A stretch of DNA of 33,097 nt. Source: Oscillospiraceae bacterium (GTDB taxonomy: Bacteria > Bacillota > Clostridia > Oscillospirales > Oscillospiraceae). The notes under the pieces were generated by a model. That model made no database searches. It saw only the letters and a program-made list of their open reading frames with translations, and was not told the origin of the DNA. Both the position numbers and the translations under genes were made by a program. Positions within the stretch are counted from its first letter, which is position 1. Each line of letters starts with the position of its first letter. The stretch lies in assembly GCA_017465745.1 (NCBI GenBank), contig JAFTVM010000025.1, positions 1-33,097 on the forward strand, in the 5' to 3' direction. This document shows positions 7,413 to 14,249 of this stretch, piece after piece.

Positions 7413-8845
7413 ACATTGCCTCCGAAGTCGATCCACATGGCAGGCCGGACAGCGTATTCATTTTCATCCACCCGGTAGCCGTAGGTGCCCAGGCTGCCGG
7501 AATTACCCACCAGGGCGGCAAATTCCGGGCTGACGCCGGGACCGCGGAGCCACCAGCAGTTGATCTGGCCGCCGAAATAGTAACCCCGGGACTGGGCATA
7601 GAGGGTGGTGTAGCCGATGCGGCTTTCGTTGAAATCGAACAGTTCCCCCGCCTCCTCCAGTGTCAGAGCAAAGACCCGGTCGGTGGTATCCCTGCCTGCC
7701 GGAGTCTTATACTTGGGGTTGACGCCGGCGGGGATTGTCACCGCCGGGATCATGGCCTGTTCTTCCGGCGTGAAGGTCAGGTGGAAGAAGGCTCCGTTGA
7801 ACCATTTGCGCAGGTCACAGTGCGCCCAGTCGATGGCACTCTGCTCCCGGTGGTAGGGGATCTTGTCGATGCAATACTTGCTGATGACCAGCAGCCGGGT
7901 CCCCTCTTTTTTCAGCACCTGCCACTGCAGCGGCGCGGAATCAGCGCTCTTGTTCTCGGGATAGAGGCCAAATGCGATGGTATCCCCCGCCTGCGCCGCT
8001 GCAAGGGCAGTCCGGTCGATGGCAGGCTCCAGCTGCGCAGGGCGCTGCCAGTAAAAGCCCTGCACCTCATCCCGGGCGAAAAAGCTCCGGGCGGCGATGC
8101 TGGTGACGGGACGGCCGCCGATCTGCGGCGGTACAAAAACCATGGGTTCCGCCCCCTTGTAGTCGAGGATGTGGACGCCCTCTTCTTCATATACAAAGCT
8201 GAACAGTTTCAGCCAGTCGTATTCGTTCTGCTCCAGAAAGCCCAGCTCCTTGTCCAGCCGGTCCTGCTCGTTGGACTCGACGAAGCTTTCCGGAAAGGTG
8301 TTTTTCTTGTATTCCAGCAGCCAGGCCTTCAGCTCGTGTTTCTGCTGCCGGTCTGTCCGCTCGATCAGCTCGTCCACCAGATCCAGCAGGATCTGATCCC
8401 GGTACTGGCCCTCCTCCAGGATCTTGGTATAGTCCTGAGGCAACGCCTGGTGGTAGCAGCCCAGATACCCCCGGAGGGTATCGATGAGATTCTCTTCCAG
8501 GATCTTTCCGATGATCTCCTCCCGGTTCTCCCGGATGTACCAGAGCATATTCTCCCGCTCCCGGTCAGAGAAAGGCGCATCGGCGGAAAGGAACACCAGG
8601 GCCTCCTCCAGCCGCTCATGCTTCTGGATCCGGTCGAATTCTCCTGCGCCGATCCAGAACTGGACAGGCGTCATGCCGCTGTCTCCCACCAGATAGTCTG
8701 GGCTGCGCTCATCGAGGATACCGCCCCGCTCCAGGACGAAGCTCTCCACCCGCTGGCGGATCACCGCATCCGGCCACAGAACGCAGAACGTCTTCCCGGC
8801 ACACACAATGGCGGGAACCGTCATGGAATAATTTCCTTTGATCAT
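7409..8845 (-). CDS. BRCT-like N-terminus, DUF6273 C-terminus protein in MoxR/VWA operon
   Basis: A 478-residue cytoplasmic protein without signal peptide. Residues about 13-58 (GKTFCVLWP, ESFVLERGGILDERSPDYLVGDS) resemble a BRCT fold, with the GG-to-DYLV spacing typical of it. The middle (75-225) is charged and helical. Residues 233-256 (EPMVFVPPQIGGRPVTSIAARSF, broken here at family level) look like a single BspA-type leucine-rich repeat. Residues about 285-474 match the DUF6273 pattern: GDTIAFGLYP, LQWQVLKKEGTRLLVIS, LRKWFNGAFF, CWWLRGPG and VRPAMWID. DUF6273 has no known enzyme activity; it resembles lectin or FGE-type folds. The gene starts at ATG 8845 behind AAGGAGG and overlaps both neighbours by 4 bp, so it is made together with the VWA protein and MoxR ATPase. 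It may be an adaptor or client of that pair; the role is unknown. Confidence 0.75.
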   Translation of the reverse strand: MIKGNYSMTVPAIVCAGKTFCVLWPDAVIRQRVESFVLERGGILDERSPDYLVGDSGMTPVQFWIGAGEFDRIQKHERLEEALVFLSADAPFSDRERENMLWYIRENREEIIGKILEENLIDTLRGYLGCYHQALPQDYTKILEEGQYRDQILLDLVDELIERTDRQQKHELKAWLLEYKKNTFPESFVESNEQDRLDKELGFLEQNEYDWLKLFSFVYEEEGVHILDYKGAEPMVFVPPQIGGRPVTSIAARSFFARDEVQGFYWQRPAQLEPAIDRTALAAAQAGDTIAFGLYPENKSADSAPLQWQVLKKEGTRLLVISKYCIDKIPYHREQSAIDWAHCDLRKWFNGAFFHLTFTPEEQAMIPAVTIPAGVNPKYKTPAGRDTTDRVFALTLEEAGELFDFNESRIGYTTLYAQSRGYYFGGQINCWWLRGPGVSPEFAALVGNSGSLGTYGYRVDENEYAVRPAMWIDFGGNV

Positions 8846-10182
8846 GGTCTTCCTCCTTCCACATCGTCCCGGTTCAGCACCAGCTTCATGGCCCAGGGCG
8901 GAACATGCAGATCCCGGTAGTCATCGTCCAAAAATACGAAAGCCGTGTCATAATCGGGCTTCCGCTCCGGGTAGATACCCATACCGTCGGTGAAATAAAC
9001 AAGACCCTTGAGATTTCGGAAGGCCTTCTTCTTCCGAAGCGCCTCCACATGGGCAAACACCGGCCGGAAATCCGTGCCGCCGAAGCCCTTCAGGGTCATA
9101 TTCTTCAGATAATCGTCGAATTCCCGCTGAGAAGTAATGCGCACATCCTCCCTGACTTGCGTATCGCACTGGATGATGCGGACATTGATCTTCGACGCAA
9201 AGCTCTCAGCGGATTTGAGGATATTATAGGTCTTCTGTACAAACGCCTGGACTGTATCGCCGGATACGGAGCCGGAGGTGTCGATGGCAATGACGAACTC
9301 CCGGATCTTCTTGATCTCCTTGTATTCCAGCGGCTCCACCAGGGGCATTTTGTCGTAAAGCTTCAGTCCGTAGGTGTAGAAGATGTAGTCGAACTCGTCA
9401 TCATCGATCTTCATCACCTCGCTGCGGGAAGCGAATTTGCGCAGGAACGCGGCATAATCATATCGTTCCCGGTTCACTGCCGTCAGATTCTGCAGCAGAG
9501 CACCTGTATTCTCTCCCCTGCCCCTGGAAAAGGTCTGCAGATCTCCCTGGACATGGCGGGAGATCTCCTCCCAGCGCTGTTCGGATTTCCCCCCGGTGCC
9601 GTCGGCATTGAAGCCGTCCTCCTGGTACCACAGGCCGTGGTCATCGGCCCGGAAGATTTTGCGCAGCTTCCGCAGCTGTCCGGGAGACAGATCCAGCTTT
9701 TCATAATAGCTGTAAATCTTCTCCGCAGTCAGGTGCTTCAGCTTCTGCCGCAGTTCATCGAGCAGCGTCTGCTGTACCGCCGCCCGGGCAGCATCCACGG
9801 CAGGCAGTCCCAACCCGGAAATGATGGCCTCTACCGTGATGTCGCAGGCCAGATCCCAGCATTTTGGTTCCACCTGGGTGTGCAGATACATATGCCGCAG
9901 CAGACAATGCAGCAGCACATGCAGGTAATCCCGCGTCAGCACAGCGGGCTCCTCCCTGTACCGTTTCAGCAGGGAAAACGGCTCAAAATACAGACATTTC
10001 CCGTCGGTCGCAAAGGCGATCTCGTTATGCAGGCGAATCTCCAGGGCGTTGATTGACTCGTCGAGAAACCGCAGGTGCAGATGCAGGGTATTGCGCGCCA
10101 GCTGCAGCGCCTCCCGGGCGATGTCTGATCCCTTCCGGTATTCCTCCGGGCTGACGCCCAGAAATCCATGGCCCGGCAGCAT
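8842..10182 (-). CDS. VWA domain protein with degenerate metallopeptidase-like N-domain (DUF2201 type)
   Basis: A 446-residue protein. The N-terminal part resembles the putative metallopeptidase domain of DUF2201 proteins: HVLLHCLLRH (residues 88-97) followed by CWDLACDITVE (108-118). The expected HExxH is HVLLH, so the catalytic Glu is missing and proteolysis is doubtful. The C-terminal half (about 290-440) is a von Willebrand A domain with an intact metal-binding MIDAS: D301-x-S303-x-S305, GGTDF (368-372) and FTDG (397-400). VWA proteins of this kind pair with MoxR ATPases, here encoded two genes downstream. The ATG at 10182 is two bases after the LysR stop codon and uses a ribosome site (GAGGT) inside the end of the LysR gene. 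Likely cytoplasmic, acting in assembly or activation of a protein complex. Confidence 0.85.
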   Translation of the reverse strand: MLPGHGFLGVSPEEYRKGSDIAREALQLARNTLHLHLRFLDESINALEIRLHNEIAFATDGKCLYFEPFSLLKRYREEPAVLTRDYLHVLLHCLLRHMYLHTQVEPKCWDLACDITVEAIISGLGLPAVDAARAAVQQTLLDELRQKLKHLTAEKIYSYYEKLDLSPGQLRKLRKIFRADDHGLWYQEDGFNADGTGGKSEQRWEEISRHVQGDLQTFSRGRGENTGALLQNLTAVNRERYDYAAFLRKFASRSEVMKIDDDEFDYIFYTYGLKLYDKMPLVEPLEYKEIKKIREFVIAIDTSGSVSGDTVQAFVQKTYNILKSAESFASKINVRIIQCDTQVREDVRITSQREFDDYLKNMTLKGFGGTDFRPVFAHVEALRKKKAFRNLKGLVYFTDGMGIYPERKPDYDTAFVFLDDDYRDLHVPPWAMKLVLNRDDVEGGRP

Positions 10183-10184
10183 GG

Positions 10185-11072
10185 TCAGACCTCGTAATGG
10201 GTCAGAAAGGTGATAAAGCTCTGGACACGGGGCTGGGCCGTAAAGCGGTTGCGGTAAACGATGTACAGCTTCTGGGGCCCCTGGTCCTGGGGCAGCCGGA
10301 ACTGCAGCAGCCGCCGCTCCCGGACAAAGTCCCGGGCAGCGATCTCCGAGATCAGGGATACACCGATACCCTTGGCCACCATATTCTTGACAGCCTCCTG
10401 GTCATTGACCCGGGCTACCACCTGCAGATCCTCTTCCTGGATCCCCATGGCGTCCAGGAAACGGTCGGCAGTCTTCTTGCCGCCCTTTTCACGCAGGATG
10501 ATGGGGCTCTGAAGCAGCTGCTTCAGCGGCGTCCGGGGGGCACGCTGCATGGCCAGGTACTCGTCCGTCACCGGGGCGATCAGCACCAGCTGGTTGCGGC
10601 AGAAGGGCACGCAGGTCAGTCCCTCCTGATCCACCGGCATGCCGATCATACCCACGTCGTACTGGCCGCTCATGACGCCCTCGACCACTTCGCGGCTGTT
10701 ACTCTGGTGGATCTGAAAGTATGTATCGGGGTTATTCTGGGTGTATTCCGGCAGGATCTCCGGAATCACATAGGTGGCAGGCACGGTGGACGCGCCCACC
10801 CGGATGATGTATTTGGAATCGGCGGAGCAGCTCTGGGTGATGCAGTCGCGCAGATCCAGGATCTTAATGGCGTATTTGTATGCCTCCCAGCCCTGGGGAG
10901 TGACTTCGATGCTCTTGGTGGTGCGCAGGATCAGCCGGGTGTTCAGTTCCTCCTCCAGCATCCGGACATGGGTGCTGATGGTGGGCTGGGCACTGTGCAG
11001 CTTCTCTGCTGCCTTGGAAAAACTCTTGTTTTCCACTACAGCCACAAATGACTTAAGCTGTCTGAAATCCAT
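10185..11072 (-). CDS. LysR-family transcriptional regulator
   Basis: A 295-residue LTTR of normal length. Residues 1-60 form the winged helix-turn-helix (MDFRQLKSFVAVVENKSFSKAAEKLHSAQPTIS region) and 88-290 the substrate-binding-like effector domain. It resembles the CysB/CysL branch, including regulators found near selenium-dependent molybdenum hydroxylases, but I cannot confirm the subfamily. It is the first gene of the operon with VWA, DUF6273 and MoxR genes, an unusual arrangement since LTTRs are mostly divergent from their targets. A divergent gene does exist at 11223 and a perfect LTTR-style inverted repeat lies between them at 11117-11133. It therefore likely controls both itself (with the MoxR/VWA module) and the divergent gene. 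The effector is unknown. The start ATG 11072 follows AGGAGG. Confidence 0.9.
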   Translation of the reverse strand: MDFRQLKSFVAVVENKSFSKAAEKLHSAQPTISTHVRMLEEELNTRLILRTTKSIEVTPQGWEAYKYAIKILDLRDCITQSCSADSKYIIRVGASTVPATYVIPEILPEYTQNNPDTYFQIHQSNSREVVEGVMSGQYDVGMIGMPVDQEGLTCVPFCRNQLVLIAPVTDEYLAMQRAPRTPLKQLLQSPIILREKGGKKTADRFLDAMGIQEEDLQVVARVNDQEAVKNMVAKGIGVSLISEIAARDFVRERRLLQFRLPQDQGPQKLYIVYRNRFTAQPRVQSFITFLTHYEV

Positions 11073-11116
11073 TCGGGGCCTCCTGTTGCGAATAGTAATG
11101 AATGGGGGATCGATTT

Positions 11117-11133
11117 ATTATAAAACTTATAAT
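11117..11133. promoter_or_regulatory. Perfect inverted repeat, candidate LysR operator
   Basis: ATTATAA (11117-11123), three bases, then TTATAAT (11127-11133). The 17-base palindrome fits the T-N11-A shape of LTTR boxes and lies 45 bases before the LysR start and about 30 bases upstream of the -35 of the divergent gene, a typical place for a shared activator/autorepressor site. Confidence 0.55.
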
Positions 11134-11163
11134 GCAAGAACCTTTTTATCCGTTGTTCTTTGA

Positions 11164-11192
11164 TTTACAAGTGGTGGTTTCTATGTTATAAT
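11164..11192 (+). promoter_or_regulatory. Sigma-A promoter for the gene at 11223
   Basis: TTTACA (11164-11169), 17 bases, TATAAT (11187-11192). The transcript would start near 11199 and carry a ribosome site AAAGGG before the ATG at 11223. Confidence 0.75.
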
Positions 11193-11222
11193 ATCACAAA
11201 AATCAGAAAGGGTAATCAATTT

Positions 11223-11900
11223 ATGATAGATTTTAATGAAAAGCGCCGCCTGATGGCGATGCTTCCCGAATTTTACATGCTCACCGGTGCCGCCGACGCC
11301 GACAAAATCAAGGACGTCGGCGTCATCGAGGCTGCCACCCCCGCCGAGGTTCTGGCCGCCTCTGAAATGGGTCTGGGCCGCCGTGAGATCTTCTTCACCG
11401 CCCACACGGCTGCCGATACCACCGCTGTCCTGGGCAAGTGCCGGGTCGTGGCCGAATCCTGGGAGGATCTGGTGGCCATCAATGAAGGCGCCGCACCTGT
11501 CACTGCCGAAGGACGGCTGCTGATGGTGGGTCTGCGGATCGTGGCAGACGGTTTTACCTCCGGCAAGAGCGCCATCACCACGGAGCAGCTGCGGGGTATG
11601 GTCCACGATATCAAGCAGCTGAAGAACATCTCCGTCTGCGGCTGCATCGTGGTTGGTGATATCGACGGCCTCCATGGTAAGGCGCTGGGCAAATTCGTCC
11701 GCTCTTCCTACCAGACTGCCAAGGAGATGACCTACATCCTCCCCTGCACCATGCCCTATATCGGCGTGGAGGGCTGTCTGGAAGCCGCCGCCTGGAACGA
11801 GGCCAATCACCCCGAGGATTTCGAAGAATTCCTCACCGCCGCCAACATCGTGGGTATGCAGAATGTCACTGCGTTCTACGCGGATTATTATCTGCAGTAA
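11223..11900 (+). CDS. Unknown protein resembling a PLP-less alanine-racemase-type barrel
   Basis: A 225-residue cytoplasmic protein. I do not recognise a named family. The layout looks like the N-terminal barrel of fold-type-III PLP enzymes: an EAATPAEVLAASEMGL segment (as in the specificity element of alanine racemases and decarboxylases), EIFFTAHTA, then CRVVAESWEDLVAI, LLMVGLRIV, SGKSAITTEQL and ISVCGCIVVGDIDGLH. The first strand, which carries the PLP lysine in those enzymes, is missing, so it is unlikely to be a normal racemase. The start ATG 11223 was chosen for its AAAGGG site; an upstream frame extension has none. The gene is divergent from the LysR operon and ends at a bidirectional terminator opposite the XDH operon. 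It may bind a small ligand or act as an enzyme of unknown reaction; the fold call is inference. Confidence 0.55.
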   Translation: MIDFNEKRRLMAMLPEFYMLTGAADADKIKDVGVIEAATPAEVLAASEMGLGRREIFFTAHTAADTTAVLGKCRVVAESWEDLVAINEGAAPVTAEGRLLMVGLRIVADGFTSGKSAITTEQLRGMVHDIKQLKNISVCGCIVVGDIDGLHGKALGKFVRSSYQTAKEMTYILPCTMPYIGVEGCLEAAAWNEANHPEDFEEFLTAANIVGMQNVTAFYADYYLQ

Positions 11901-11906
11901 CAGAAT

Positions 11907-11946
11907 AAAAAACGGGTGCTTCCGAACGGAGGCACCCATTTTTTAT
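11907..11946. terminator. Bidirectional terminator between the 11223 gene and the XDH operon
   Basis: GGGTGCTTCCG (11914-11924) pairs with CGGAGGCACCC (11927-11937, one G-T pair) with A-run on the left (11907-11912) and T-run on the right (11939-11944), so it can stop transcription from both convergent genes. Confidence 0.85.
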
Positions 11947-11982
11947 GGGTGCGGTTGAAGGGATGCTGCCTGCATGACGCAT

Positions 11983-12900
11983 TCAGAATTTCACCTTAGC
12001 AGACTGCTGGGTCAGCCAGGCCACCAGAGCGGCAAATACTTCAGCCCGGCCGGACTTGGCGCCGGCCACCGGGGTGGCAACAACGGCGATCTGCTCTTCC
12101 GGGATATTCAGCGCAGCTGCGCAGGAGGCGCGAATCTTTTTTTCGTCCCGGCCATTGGTGTAGACGGTCAGGGTATCATCATCGCTGTACAGCACAGTGG
12201 CGCATTCGGGCATCTCAGGGACGCCCCGCTCGTGGTACTCCGTAACAGCGTCGTATTCAATGTCCATGAGGCGGCACAGAACGTCCATCTCCGCCAGATA
12301 CGTGGTGACCACCAGGGCAACCACCTGATTGGTATTTTCTACGGTATCGCCCACACCCACCATACCGTCAAAGCTGCCGGGGATATCGGCCTTGAGGATA
12401 CAGTCGCCGAAGCGGACGTTCTCAAGCGCCCGGGTCATATCGATACTGACAATTCTCGCGCCGGGATTTTTTGCAAAAATGGGCCGCACATAGACCTGCC
12501 GGGGCACGTTTATGTCGTCAGCAAATTTCTTTACGCCACTGACCATGTCCATGATCTGCTTTGATGCAGGTCTGGCCTCGTGCCAGTGGTTCTTTTCCTT
12601 GGACATAACGGCCATACCGGGGGCAAAGAATCCACCGGACAGGGCAGCAGGCCCGGCTAGATGGGCGGCGATCTGCGCCAGTTCATTTTCGGGGATCCCC
12701 TCCACGGTCATGACTGCTCTATCCTTCAGTTCCCGCAGCCGGACTGCCCGGGCGGAGGTCTTCTTCCCGTCCACCAGCACCCAGTCGGCGCCGGCAGCAT
12801 CCTTGGTGCCGGTCAGATTCAGCTCGTCACGCAGAAACGTGATGAGGGTTTTGTCATGGGCTGTAATATACTCTTTTCCGTTGACAGTTACAAAATACAT
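11983..12900 (-). CDS. Truncated xanthine-dehydrogenase-like protein lacking all Fe-S cysteines
   Basis: A 305-residue relative of one-chain (2Fe-2S plus molybdopterin) xanthine dehydrogenases. Residues 1-70 keep the plant-ferredoxin frame (MYFVTVNGKEY, LITFLRDELNLT, VLVDGK, VMTVEGI) but the CGEGxCGxC loop is reduced to DAAGADW. The second cluster site GFCIPGM is GFFAPGM (90-96). Residues 120-218 resemble the hammerhead domain (FADDINVPRQVYVRPIFAKN) and 228-305 the first part of the molybdopterin-binding domain (MPECATVLYSDDDTLTVYTNG, AALVAWLTQ); the protein then stops, so the Mo centre and its Glu are absent. The reading frame is intact and codon use matches neighbours, so this looks maintained rather than decayed. 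ATG 12900 follows GAGAGG. Possible roles: assembly scaffold, subunit decoy or regulator. Confidence 0.8.
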   Translation of the reverse strand: MYFVTVNGKEYITAHDKTLITFLRDELNLTGTKDAAGADWVLVDGKKTSARAVRLRELKDRAVMTVEGIPENELAQIAAHLAGPAALSGGFFAPGMAVMSKEKNHWHEARPASKQIMDMVSGVKKFADDINVPRQVYVRPIFAKNPGARIVSIDMTRALENVRFGDCILKADIPGSFDGMVGVGDTVENTNQVVALVVTTYLAEMDVLCRLMDIEYDAVTEYHERGVPEMPECATVLYSDDDTLTVYTNGRDEKKIRASCAAALNIPEEQIAVVATPVAGAKSGRAEVFAALVAWLTQQSAKVKF

Positions 12901-12914
12901 CGTTGACCTCTCAG

Positions 12915-12946
12915 AAAAAGCCGCGCAGCCCAATGGACTGCGCGGC
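12915..12946 (-). terminator. Intra-operon terminator/attenuator before the XDH-like gene
   Basis: On the minus strand GCCGCGCAG (12946-12938) pairs perfectly with CTGCGCGGC (12928-12920) and runs into five T (12919-12915). It lies after the FAD subunit stop (12959) and only 15 bases before the next start codon. It should lower expression of the last gene relative to the hydroxylase subunits. No separate promoter is visible in the 58-base gap. Confidence 0.85.
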
Positions 12947-12958
12947 AGGATTTAGACC

Positions 12959-13777
12959 TTAGATGCCGAACTTGGTCAGGAACTCGCCCAGCAGGTTCAT
13001 GCAGACAGTCTTACGATATTCTGCGGAAACACGGCCGCGGGTCAGGACCATACGGTCGGAGTAAGCCTTGATGTAGTCAGCCTTCATGGCCTTGGCTTCC
13101 TCGACGGTCTTGCCGATCAGCATAGCCTCGATGTCGGGGTAGCGCAGGACAGTGTCAGCAACAGCGCCGAAAGCGGCAGCGACGTTGGTGATCTTGCCGT
13201 CCTTCTCCTCGAAGACACCGGCGAAGGAAACACGGGAGATGGCCAGAGCGTTACGGCCGCCGACCTTCTCGTAGTAGTAGTTCTCCAGACCGGTCTTGGG
13301 CAGCAGAACCTCAGCAATGATCTCGTCGGAGCCCAGATCCAGCTTCTTGCGGCCCAGGTAGAACTTGTCGACGTCGACAATGCGCTCGCCCTTGACGCTC
13401 AGCAGGCGCAGCTTGGCGCCGGCGACGAAGTTGATCAGGACGGAGTCAGCCTTGGCGGAGCCGTTGCCCAGGTTGCCGCCGAAGGTGCCGGCGTTACGGA
13501 TAGCGCAGGCAGCGATACGGGAGATGGCTTCCTTCATCAGCTGGGGAACGTTCTCGTTGGCAATAGCCTCGGTGAAGGTAACACCGGAGCCAATGCGGAT
13601 ATAGTTGTCATCAACGACGACCTGCTTCAGCTCCTGGACCTTGTTCAGGAACAGATAGGTGACGTTGGGACGATTCTCGACCATCAGGTCGGTACCGCCG
13701 GCGTAGGGAACTACGTCGTGGGCAGCACGGATCTCCAGTGCCTCCTGGAGAGTCTTAGGTGCGTAACCGTTTACCAT
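12959..13777 (-). CDS. xdhB: Molybdenum hydroxylase FAD-binding subunit
   Basis: A 272-residue protein of the CoxM/XdhB type that passes electrons from the Fe-S subunit to FAD and an external acceptor. FAD-binding motifs are PYAGGTDL (24-31) and the RNAGTFGGNLGNGSAKAD stretch (94-111); the C-terminal CO-dehydrogenase-flavoprotein domain follows (about 165-270). I chose the ATG at 13777, which overlaps the end of the Fe-S subunit gene by 7 bp and has GGAGG ten bases upstream. It is the fourth gene of the operon and is followed by a terminator. The family and size match three-subunit enzymes (xanthine, nicotinate, purine hydroxylases); the exact substrate is not shown. Naming follows the E. coli xdhABC scheme. 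Confidence 0.9.
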   Translation of the reverse strand: MVNGYAPKTLQEALEIRAAHDVVPYAGGTDLMVENRPNVTYLFLNKVQELKQVVVDDNYIRIGSGVTFTEAIANENVPQLMKEAISRIAACAIRNAGTFGGNLGNGSAKADSVLINFVAGAKLRLLSVKGERIVDVDKFYLGRKKLDLGSDEIIAEVLLPKTGLENYYYEKVGGRNALAISRVSFAGVFEEKDGKITNVAAAFGAVADTVLRYPDIEAMLIGKTVEEAKAMKADYIKAYSDRMVLTRGRVSAEYRKTVCMNLLGEFLTKFGI

Positions 13778-14244
13778 AAACCGTTGCCCTCCTTTGCAGC
13801 AGTGTTGATAGCAGAGACGATGGCGTTGTAGCCGGTGCAGCGGCACAGGTTGCCGGACAGGCCTTCACGGATCTCGTCGATGGTGGGGTTGGGGTTCTTG
13901 CTCAGCAGAGCTTCAGCAGCCAGGACCATGCCGGGGATGCAGAAACCACACTGGACAGCGGAGATGCCGGCGAAGGCCTTCTCCAGGCAAGCAAAGCGCT
14001 CGGTCTCGCGGAAGCCTTCCACGGTAACGATGGAGGTGCCTTCCACAGCGCCCATAGCGACGCAGCAGGAGTTGATCAGGGTGCCGTCGATCAGGACGGA
14101 GCATGCACCGCATTCGCCTTCCTTACAGCCGCACTTGACGCTCTTGCAAGCGTAGGTGTCTCTCAGGACATCCAGCAGACGGTCAGCAGCGCTGCCTTCG
14201 TAGGCAACTTCTACGCCGTTGAGAACAAACTTAATTGCATCCAT
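13771..14244 (-). CDS. xdhC: Molybdenum hydroxylase 2Fe-2S subunit
   Basis: A 157-residue small subunit carrying two [2Fe-2S] clusters. Cys40, Cys45, Cys48 and Cys60 form the plant-ferredoxin cluster (CKEGECGAC, then NSC); Cys99, Cys102, Cys134 and Cys136 form the second (QCGFCIPGM, LCRCTGY). All eight ligands are present, in contrast to the degenerate paralog at 11983-12900. It transfers electrons from the molybdenum centre to the FAD subunit. The ATG at 14244 lies five bases after the large-subunit stop and its AAGGAGGT ribosome site is formed by the last codons of that gene. Length is normal. Confidence 0.93.
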   Translation of the reverse strand: MDAIKFVLNGVEVAYEGSAADRLLDVLRDTYACKSVKCGCKEGECGACSVLIDGTLINSCCVAMGAVEGTSIVTVEGFRETERFACLEKAFAGISAVQCGFCIPGMVLAAEALLSKNPNPTIDEIREGLSGNLCRCTGYNAIVSAINTAAKEGNGLW

Positions 14245-14249
14245 TTCGA

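Noticed and set aside
11223-11900. Alanine racemase or YggS-like PLP protein
   Set aside because: The N-terminal strand with the PLP lysine is missing; only the remaining layout is similar.
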